The notes beneath the pieces are model-generated. The model saw only the letters and a list, made by a program, of their open reading frames with translations. It did no database searches and was not told the DNA's origin. This document shows, one piece after another, positions 56,250 to 64,000 of a DNA stretch of 64,000 bases (positions are counted from its first letter, which is position 1; each line of letters begins with the position of its first letter). The position numbers and the translations under genes were made by a program. The DNA comes from Polytrichum commune (Eukaryota; Streptophyta; Polytrichopsida; Polytrichales; Polytrichaceae): NCBI GenBank assembly GCA_950295325.1, contig OX485809.1:28210001-28274000 (forward strand), written 5' to 3'.

Positions 56250-57680
56250 ATTGAGTTATTTATGATTGTTGTGTGGGTTTCTTTAATTTGGAGCCGCAGG
56301 CTAGGTTTCTGAAGTGTTGTTTAAAAGCTGCCCAAAGTTGACCAGGCTAGAAGTTATTTCATCAAGCAAAGTGATTGGAGAGAGGGGGAATTATATATCA
56401 ATTCAAGCGTACCTCTCGTTCATCCAACATATATAAAAGCTCTGAAATAGTATGCAGTGTGGAGGTGAGTTTTTTTGGGGTTGACTGGACACCTGAAGTA
56501 GCTTTGAAGATCCCGAATTAAATTAGTCTACCAGAAGTCTCTTGAGAGGAATCGGCAACAAACATATTGGGGTCTAGTTTTTATGTAGGATGGATGAGAG
56601 GTTTGCTTGTATACCATAATTCCATCTCTCCGGAGAATCGCAATTCCCTCTTCTATTTCTAGTTAATTTAATTTTTCAAATTTTTGAGAAACCCATTAAA
56701 ATTAGACGGTATAGTAGTTTCACTTGAATTTTTGTGCATGTGCACACCCTTCAAGAGTTGCCATGAATATCTCATCCTTTGTTTTATTCCTTAGAGGATC
56801 AAGTTGTGTGTACCTTAAACCTATAGAAATTTCCCCAAGGATATTTATTTAATCTCAAACTTCAACCCCTACATTGATCTTAGGCCTTGTCAACTTGATT
56901 CTCTTCTATTTACTAGATTCTAAATATAAGTGTTATCCATGAGTTAGGGTCCTCATTTAGAAAAATGAATGACAAACATAGTCAAGGGGCAAGCTCCTAC
57001 CTATTGGTACTCACCCCATTGTGAGCCCTTCTAAAGACCTAAAGCCTTCACACATTCTTAGACTAAGGCTTGAAATAACATAATATACTCTTACATGACT
57101 TTTGATGCTTGTATCAAAGTGGTTTAGGGTCTTGGTCCCACATGAAGCTTAGTAATATTTTGTGACTTCATTTTCCTATTTCAGGTTCCGCTAGAAGATA
57201 CTAAAGTGTACCATGACTTCAACATGACGAGAGCATAACTCAACATCAATTGAATGCCAACAGAAAAAAAAAATCCACACTTTGTCATGCATTAGAAACA
57301 AATGAAAAGACTTGCCCCAACTTACCCACCCCATTAACTCATGAGACAATAGTGCTTGTAAAGACTTGTTAGTGTCACCATCTTCTTGCACTTCAACCCT
57401 TAAATGAGCCTTAGTGACCAACACATTTTTGGTGTTTCTTGGTGAAAGTAGGTACCTAATAAGCATCAATGAATATGAAATTATTGCATAATAAGGTCTA
57501 CCACAGAGTGCCACATTGGGGACGGAAGATGGCTCTGGAGCCCCAATTTGAGTTACCATCGGGGATGACAATATCCCTTTGCAGTTAGCTTCAATGTGTC
57601 TCCAATTTGTATCTATCTAATGCAACAAGAATGAAAAGATATGGAGTGGATGTGTTTCATATTAGTTGTACATAGTTGGA
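56250..57680. other. Intergenic stretch without a recognised gene
   Basis: The longest frame is 126 codons on the minus strand (57191-57571). It has no motif I recognise and includes hydrophobic low-complexity pieces. No repeats with definable ends are seen. Confidence 0.4.
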
Positions 57681-57699
57681 TATATTCACAAGTAGAGTA

Positions 57700-58065
57700 G
57701 ATAGATTGATAGAAACTCCGGTCCCTTTTAAGGGGCCGGCGTGAATAAAGTGTCCGTTCGTAATGCCAATGACCCGATGCCCACCGGACAAGGGGACATT
57801 GGGACAATACTACTCTCCCCTTTCGAGGATGGACACTATAGTGACACACTATACTAGTTCCTAGCTAGCCACTAGTGCCTTGAAGATACCGGACATGGTA
57901 TCCCCCCAAAGGCCTTTGAGGTACCCATATAACAAGGTCCAAGGACCCCCCACCATAGTTGGGTGGACTAAGGTGGTGAGCACCACGCCGGCATGGGGAA
58001 TAGAACCCACAACCTCCTCATTGGGGGCCATGAGCCCTAACCACCAAGCCAAGGCCCGTGGTGCC
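57700..58065 (-). mobile_element. tRNA-derived SINE (366 bp) with perfect 14-bp TSD
   Basis: Read on the minus strand it begins GGCACCACGGGCC. The pol III A-box is TGGCTTGGTGG (58041-58051) and the B-box GGTTCTATTCC (57997-58007), 55 nt overall. A ~260-bp unrelated body follows, ending in a short TCTATC-type tail rather than poly-A. TCACAAGTAGAGTA flanks it at 57686-57699 and 58066-58079, a perfect 14-bp TSD as made by LINE-driven retroposition. The frame AWWLGLMAPNEEVVGSI is an artefact of the tRNA-like head. Its mobilising partner would be a LINE. Confidence 0.92.
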
Positions 58066-58431
58066 TCACAAGTAGAGTATGAAATATCTAGCCACTTCTA
58101 ATGAAGATAAGATCAATGGTAGACATTGATACAATATTATAGTTTGGAAACGGTCATAGTTCTAAAAATGTGGTCCCCCCACCTTTCAAAATCAATGGAA
58201 ACGTATGGGAAGTGTTGGGGTACGCCACCACACTAGAAGATAACATGGTCATAGAACACATTGGCCATTTGATACGGACAATCATTGGGACATGACACCA
58301 TTTACATGTCGCAAGTCCAATCTACAATTGTCAAAGATTCAACTCAACACATGTAAATGGGGTCATATCACAATGACTGCCCTTGTCAAATGGTAAGTGT
58401 GTTCTAGGCCCCATGATCCTCCTACACCCTA

Positions 58432-58880
58432 AACTCCATAACATCAACCTCCATAATGTCACTCACTCTCTAATATCCTAAAACTCTAGAGAACAAATGT
58501 TCGTAGTTCAAATCTCACTCCTTATTGTCACATTTCTCTCCCTTATATCACGAATTTTGTCATTAATGCAGACCACCAAAGAAGTCAACCCACACCCTCG
58601 CATTGCGCCATGTATCAATATGTGGAGTGTCACCTTCTTATTCTCATTCTTCTTCTTCCTCTTATGCCACTTGTTGAATGTTGGTGCATGCACATGCCAC
58701 ATCGCCTAGGAAAGCCAAGTGGAGTGGACCACACCACGCCATTAAGATGTTGCACTTTGTGTTATTCCATAGTGTCACATGCTACACTAATTCTATCGTA
58801 TCACACATCCATGTTAACACTACCAAAACTCCGTAATACCACGTGCACTTTGGTTGCCACAAGTGTGATACTACGGAGTT
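58432..58880 (+). mobile_element. TA-flanked TIR element family S (449 bp)
   Basis: AACTCCATAACATCAACC at the left pairs with the reverse complement of the right end, AACTCCGTAGTATCACAC, and TA adjoins both sides. Just inside the right end, ACTCCGTAATACCAC forms a second stem with GTGATACTACGGAGT. The last 145 bp match 24724-24880 in reverse. It is non-coding. Confidence 0.7.
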
Positions 58881-59353
58881 TAAAGTGTACTATAGTGCTA
58901 CCACCACCACCACCACCTTGTTATATGTTTTCTACATATCCCAAGCATGGGGCAATCTACATTCATGCTTTAGAAGGGGAGCACTTGAACGAACTTGAAT
59001 ACTAATCTATAATATGTTCATGATTGTTTCAAGTCCTTTCTAAAGTGAAGGTTGCGCTGCAAATGTGTAGAGACAAGCACTCAGCTTTCAAGAACCCCAG
59101 TTCCGTATCTGATTAGACTCAAAGAACGAATCTCTTCGAACTCTCAGTAGAAAACAGAGATTTGGATCGACAATGTTGGTGAATGGTGCCTCCATGCAAA
59201 GAATGATACAGGAATATTGCCACTCGATTCCAGGACCCACGTAACGTCCATAGTGAAGTGACTGAATACTGTTAATAATATGGTGAAGGCTAGAGACACT
59301 TAAGTCTATTCATCTTGAGAAATGGATTGCTTTGCTTTGGCAGCACCTACGCA

Positions 59354-59842
59354 CAGTGGCCGAGGAGATTTTTGGGGCATAATCGGTCAAGATCCTAGTG
59401 TTCCCATGTCCAACGGGTTACGTATTACGATCGTCCGCCTTTTCTTTATCTGTTTGAGGTATATTCTCTAGATTCCTCTAAAACGATCGGCACCTTTGCT
59501 GACGTCTTCGTCTTCAACTTCAACCGGTTATGTTGAAACAGTGATCGGGGAGATTTTTGGGCATACTAATCGCTTGAAATCCATGTGTTTGCAAGTCCAA
59601 CCGGTTACATGTTGACATCCTTCAGTTTTCCTTTATTACATGGGGGTTGGGGGGGGGGGGATATTCCATAAATTCCTCTAAAATGCATCGGTAATTTTCC
59701 TGCAGTCTTGAACTACTTCAACCGGTTAGTTATTTCTGAAACTCAACCAGTTCATCTGTACATAACTGCCGGTGCTCCCTGATCATAGGTTTGAAACCCC
59801 ACCGGTTCACGTGTAAGTAGCAGCCGGATTCCCGGTTCATTG
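59354..59842 (+). mobile_element. hAT MITE family A, outer copy of a nested pair
   Basis: It starts CAGTGGCCGAGGAGATTTTT and ends GGATTCCCGGTTCATTG. The family sequence runs to CAACCGGTTATGTTGAAA at 59538 and resumes at CCACCGGTTCACGTGTAAG after 59796. The 231-bp element is interrupted by another member of its own family. Its own target duplication is not recognisable, consistent with greater age. Confidence 0.88.
59539..59788 (+). mobile_element. hAT MITE family A, inner copy inserted in the same family
   Basis: It starts CAGTGATCGGGGAGA and ends CTCCCTGATCATAG. TGTTGAAA (59531-59538) and GTTTGAAA (59789-59796) flank it, matching at 6 of 8 positions. It is 250 bp long, lengthened by a G12 run (59649-59660) in the middle. 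This is direct evidence for at least two rounds of family A activity. Confidence 0.9.
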
Positions 59843-59885
59843 GATTGTTGCAGTAGCAGTAGCAGCAGCAGCACCTAGCACCTAA

Positions 59886-60060
59886 CTAAATAGCGGCTAA
59901 GTTAAACCCTGCATTGAAATAGTCGTTATATGATTGTGGGTCGCCACAAGGGGGGCCACAATAATTTGTGGCCACGCCTCCTTGAGACACAGTGCCACAC
60001 GACCTTTTGGAGCAGATATGGAATCTGCTTAGGGTGCGGGTTATGAAATGATTGCGTTTT
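59886..60060 (-). other. Possible small cysteine-rich exon, unidentified
   Basis: The minus-strand frame ends CSKRSCGTVSQGGVATNYC, GPPCGDPQSYNDYFN and AGFNLAAI-stop. The four cysteines and the clean stop are more protein-like than most frames here. The upstream reading (FLCCPKRNHFITR) is not convincing and no splice structure can be proven. It lies in a GC-richer island just right of the nested MITEs. Function unknown. Confidence 0.2.
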
Positions 60061-60132
60061 GGACAACATAAGAACACAAGGAGTTTAATAATCGTGAACT
60101 GCTGAATAACCACCTAAAATTATATATAAATG

Positions 60133-60176
<44 letters not shown>
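60133..60176. repeat. (TA)n-(TG)n compound microsatellite
   Basis: A TA array changes directly into a TG array. The overlapping CVCVCV frame is an artefact. Confidence 0.95.
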
Positions 60177-60179
<3 letters not shown>

Positions 60180-60481
60180 AGTGGGCAGTGGCATGCAGAT
60201 GCATGGATGCGGGCAGCAGCAGCCTTGTGGAGTGGGTTTCCGGTTCTTTCTAACGGCCGCCATTGGTTTAACGTAAGGGACGTGGATACGCACTTCAGTA
60301 CAGGTGGATGGAGGAATGCATTGAACGCATGCCCTGGCTCTTAAAAAAGACTACAGTTCCAACCCTTTACTACACCACACACTTTTGTCTGGCCGGAGCC
60401 GCTTGTCACTCGTGTTAGTGGCTTCCTAATATCCTCATTGGAATTTGAAGCAAGTGACAAGAAAGCATATTCTCAATCGTT

Positions 60482-60526
60482 TGTATGTATGTATGTATGT
60501 ATGTATGTATGTATGTATGTATGTAT
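60482..60526. repeat. (GTAT)n microsatellite
   Basis: About eleven GTAT/ATGT tetramers, which encode the spurious YVCM peptide repeat. Confidence 0.95.
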
Positions 60527-60800
60527 AGGGTAATGTACCAGCCCATGTGCCACCCTGTCACATGTTGGGTCCAAAGGGGAAGGAGGGAGGTTCAAAGTTT
60601 GTGCCAATCATGTGAGAAGGTGCAGTATAAATGTATGCTCATTTCACCCCAAGTTCATCTCATCCTATTGTTTTAGGGTCTCAAATACTAAAAATAAAGG
60701 TCAAATGTGCTAAAAATCATAAAAATTGGGTTGGAAAGGTTTTCAATAGGTTTCGCCTTCTCTTACAATGGTCGTCAATAATCTTTGATTGGGGCAGGAT

Positions 60801-60813
60801 CCCCCCCCCCCCC
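60801..60813. repeat. Poly-C run (C13)
   Basis: Thirteen C after GGGGCAGGAT. Confidence 0.95.
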
Positions 60814-61344
60814 ATAAAGGATTCAGAATTTGTGAGCAGCTATGTGAGGGGTCTTGTATAAACCTACGCCTTATAGGTTTGTAGTTTATTCACCCCAAGT
60901 TCCAACTTGATTTCACTAGACGAACAAGAGGTCTCCAATACTAATCATAGGGTCAAGTTTCGCACCCCTAATTGGAAATGACCCGACACGCCACTTGGGG
61001 AGTGGACCTTGGGGTGACATCCAAGCCTTGCAAGTTGACAAGGTGATGGCCACCCATATGAAGGGGTGGCTAAAGCCTAAGCGCATAAATGGCACTAGAG
61101 GGGTACTAAGGGACCATATTAAGGGCACACTTCCAGATGCTGGCGAAGTTGGGTTCTAGATTTTTACAAACTAGAGGCTCTTCGAGCGCTCATGGAACAA
61201 GGATTTAAATAAGTATGGACAAGAGGTTCATCCACGATTGATAATGCAATTGAAGGCGTCTTTATGCGCCATCAAAACATGCACATTACAAAAAAAACAT
61301 TATTGGGGAAAGATAATTGAGAAACATGGAAAAACCCTAATCAT

Positions 61345-61570
61345 ACATACTTTTGGATGCAATGTGACTAAATAATCACTCTAGATGTGTATTTTTACAA
61401 ATAACACAATGTGCATGTAACTAAAATGTGTTGTAACAAGAGATGTAGTCTACATCTAAGACTAGTATTTGTCATTTCTATCATAGGATCCACTAATAGA
61501 AGTGCACATACATATTGTTCATTATGTCCATAATTCATGCCTAATTCTAGATTTACTTAGAACCCAATTA
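61345..61570 (+). repeat. Dispersed repeat family T, copy 2
   Basis: Partner of 20575-20830, sharing TTCTATCATAGGATCC and the blocks after it. Confidence 0.5.
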
Positions 61571-61579
61571 TGAGCTCCT

Positions 61580-63190
61580 TTGAGTTTTGCTCTTTGGGAT
61601 TGTGGCTAACTTATTGTGTTCTTGTCTTTGTTTGTTTGATGAGGATTTGATGCAAACATTGGTTACATGCAATGGAGGAAAATTTGTTCAATGACTTTCT
61701 CATTGGAATGTTAAAGTGAAATTTATGTGCTATAAATGCCTATTCAGTTCATGATTTATGTTTTATATATGTGATAGAGGCATTTATATGAACTTCTTGT
61801 ATACTGTGAGTCCAAAATTGATGCCCACATTGGTTGTTAACACTTGTAAAACATTACAAGTGGTGTTTTGGTGATTTATGATTATTTACAAAAATATAAA
61901 AAGAGTGAAGCTTGAAGAAAGCTTAGTTTGAATCATTAGGCTTTTGTGGAGTGAATTTAAGTAGGAGAAGGACAAACCTTGGTAAAGTGTGGTAGGTAGA
62001 AAGCCAAGGTTAGTTAAATGTTTGAATTAGGATCCTTGTTGATCATTTGAGGGAGGAAGGCTTAGGAGATAGGATAAGAACCTACAAAGTAGGAGGAAAT
62101 CTCGAGGGCTTATCGTGAGCCTTGAGGGTGCTCACCCCCTCAAACTCACTATATAATCCCTCATTCTTCCCTCACTCATCCTCTCTTTCCTTCGTGCTCC
62201 TTGGCACTCCACGTGTTATAAGTGTGGGTGCGTGGGAAGCAAGATAGGAGCACGTGTGTGTGCATAGATGTAAGATTAGAAGCCAAGGCTAGTTGGCCTT
62301 GAAGAGGGCTTGACCTCTTGTTAGTAATAGTTGGGCGTGAATGATTTAAAGTTTAATTTATGGCTTTGTTTGAATACTTGGATTTACATTGATTAGCCTT
62401 ATACTTATGCGGATGTGCAAAGCCTTTTATTGGAGCATTTAGTTTTGTTGGACTTCATATGAATTTTTGAGAGCCAAAAAATCGAGACTATGTTCAAACT
62501 TCCAAAAACTAGTGAAAAAGTGTAGGTTCAAAGGGAACAGCGTAGAATTGCGACCATATACTTTGTGGCAGTAGAAATATTATTGCATATTCATGTAGAG
62601 GACTTCATTACCTATCCATGGATACCAAGAACTCATTTTTTGGACTTCATATGAATTTTTGAGAGCCAAAAAACCGAGACTATGTCCAAACTTCCAAACT
62701 TCGAGATTAAGGAGTGTAAGAAGACATAGTATAGACTTGGCTAAGTTGCGTATATTCCAACGATAGATTGGAATCATACATTGTATTACAAAGAGAAAAA
62801 ACTCTACATGTCATTATAAACTTCTCCATTCGGGCTAGGACGAAATTGAAGGGTGGAGGCTTTTTGGTGACATATACATAGAATTTCAATTTATAATGAC
62901 TCCACAAAACTCATGTAGTCCACCCCCTCCCCAAAATTGATTGCCTTGAAGCACCTCTCAAAGTGGGGGCCCCTATCTAATACCATTCCCCTCACCACCT
63001 CCTCTTCCTTCTTACCCCCCCTCTTATCCCTCTATGTTACCTTCTCCACGCACATCTAGTTCCTTGTCATCTGCCAAGTTGATTGTTGTGGCCAAGGAGA
63101 TGGGCCCCAAAACCTTGGAGCAAATAACATGATGCCTATACTTTTGTTTCATCAATTTGTGCTTGCCAAGTACATGAGCAAAGGGTCTCT
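61580..63190. other. AT-rich stretch with one direct repeat, no gene recognised
   Basis: Apart from the 60-bp direct repeat at 62.4-62.7 kb there is nothing with clear ends. Frames are short and lack motifs. Confidence 0.45.
62448..62699 (+). repeat. 60-bp direct repeat pair, 192 bp apart
   Basis: TTGGACTTCATATGAATTTT, TGAGAGCCAAAAAA and CGAGACTATGT(T/C)CAAAC occur at 62448-62508 and again at 62640-62699 with about two differences in the first 57 bp. Confidence 0.9.
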
Positions 63191-63192
63191 AA

Positions 63193-63905
63193 TGTAACAC
63201 CCCCTCTCCCCACGAAAACAAAGAAACAAAGAAATTTGCCTCCTCGAATAACGACTCGTGAACTCACATAAGAAGGCTTGCAATTAGATAATTGGTGGTC
63301 CCAATGATTAATGAATAATTTGTATTCTCTTGCTTTTTTATATATATATCAAACCTAGGGTGACCATCTCAAGTTAGTTACCGCAACTTTTGAAGAAACT
63401 CTTTTGATGGTGACCAACTTGAACTTACGGTTGGTGTGGGAGCCGGTAAATGCATGGAAGTTCGGATTAACAGCCAAACCGGTCTTTAGAGTAGGAATAG
63501 CTAGTATGTTTTGATTAGGATAAGGGAATTTAGGGTAGCTTAACCGTTTTAGGAAATAACTCTTTGCACGTCTGTCCAATCGCAATAAAATGGTTAAATA
63601 CTACCCTCTTAACCAAGCCGGAACCGTACCGAAAATACCGTTAAATAACCATCAGCTCCGAAAGCGGCCGGAGTAATGACAGTTGTACGGGAAAGGAGCG
63701 GTTGCCACAAACAGTTATCAAGGACGGTTACGGGGCCGAACTCAAGGAGGATGAGGGCACTTAAGGAAATCAGCCCTCCCCCTTGAGCCATTTGCGTAGT
63801 GCGACAGTGCCGAGAGAAAGAGTTGTGAGGAGCTTTATTTTTGTCGAATCATCAGCAGTTGGATTGCTGAGATTCTGTTTTAGGACGGATAGGGGTGAGT
63901 GCACA
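63193..63905 (+). mobile_element. Possible 5' LTR of an LTR retrotransposon
   Basis: It starts TGTAACACCCCCTCTCCCC, the form of many plant Ty3/gypsy LTR starts. It ends near a CA at 63904-63905 just before an open frame. The right part (63780-63880) is purine-rich and GC-richer (GAGAGAAAGAG, GTGAGGAGC), like an R-U5 leader. No primer-binding site matching initiator tRNA was found after 63905, and the second LTR would lie outside the window, so the assignment is tentative. Confidence 0.4.
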
Positions 63906-64000
63906 ATGCCGGAAGTGCGGGAGGACGATGATCTTGTTCCGATTCCCCTTAAGAATGTAGCGCCTGCCATTCCGACTCGGGAATCGGAGCTGAAGGAGTT
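63906..64000 (+). CDS. Start of an open frame running off the right edge
   Basis: From ATG at 63906 the frame is open to the end of the window: 31 codons beginning MPEVREDDDLVPIPLKNV, then acidic and basic residues. Its balanced base composition contrasts with the decayed sequence to the left. The position just after the putative LTR suggests the N-terminus of a gag protein. An ordinary gene is the alternative, and the upstream GGGGTGAGT resembles a splice donor. Too short to identify. Confidence 0.35.
   Translation, partial: MPEVREDDDLVPIPLKNVAPAIPTRESELKE

Noticed and set aside
57191-57571. 126-codon minus-strand frame
   Set aside because: No motif recognised, no repeat conservation, and the C-terminal part looks random.
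57861-58101. Frames on both strands over the SINE (AWWLGLMAPN..., KIPDMVSPQRP...)
   Set aside because: They arise from the GC-rich tRNA-like head and body of the SINE.

Overview
This window looks like nuclear DNA from a land plant with a large, repeat-bloated genome. The AT-rich background is full of stop codons, there are no tRNA or rRNA genes, and no complete protein-coding gene can be recognised. Most long open frames are chance reads through microsatellites or inside transposon relics. The species cannot be fixed from this sequence; a lineage with a very large genome such as a fern or lycophyte is only a guess.

The content is layered mobile-element debris. The best-supported family (here family A) is a ~210-230 bp non-autonomous hAT-type MITE with termini close to CAGTGATCGGGGAGA and 8-bp target-site duplications (TSDs). 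About ten whole or partial copies lie near 12.3-13.2, 15.8, 28.5-28.7, 36.3, 37.5, 55.5 and 59.4-59.8 kb. Three of them were themselves invaded: a foldback at 12.3-12.7 kb, a second foldback at 37.57-37.75 kb, and a family A copy inside another at 59.5-59.8 kb. Other terminal-inverted-repeat (TIR) families are: a Mutator-like family with 9-bp TSDs (11.1, 23.4 and 31.8 kb); TA-flanked elements (9.8, 17.1, 52.6 and 58.4 kb, with a fragment at 24.7 kb); a CCCGGG-ended element with an 8-bp TSD (40.7-41.5 kb); a 620-bp family beginning GGGTGCAAGC (42.4 and 46.1 kb); and several foldbacks (8.2, 13.2, 16.6, 19.9, 36.0, 38.0 and 49.4 kb).

Retroelements are present as decayed LINE 3' ends carrying a CCHC zinc finger and a PD-(D/E)xK restriction-like endonuclease (18.7-19.05 kb +, 39.5-40.1 kb -, 47.3-48.7 kb +), a tRNA-derived SINE with a perfect 14-bp TSD (57.70-58.07 kb), a second possible SINE (39.2 kb), and a possible LTR retrotransposon starting near 63.19 kb and running off the right edge, followed by an open frame at 63906.

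The structures least explained by these families are: a 128-bp inverted repeat with two mismatches and a 51-bp spacer at 44239-44545, which carries pol III-box-like motifs; a tandem pair of related, decayed protein-coding fragments beside it (44.6-45.3 kb, minus strand); a recent 373/380-bp tandem duplication at 17269-18021; and many G/C homopolymer runs (9-21 nt) in an otherwise AT-rich window. GC-richer islands near 2.1-2.95, 18.0-18.5, 36.5-37.1 and 59.8-60.4 kb are the only places that resemble gene promoters. The one at 18.3 kb precedes a short frame with a signal-peptide-like start.
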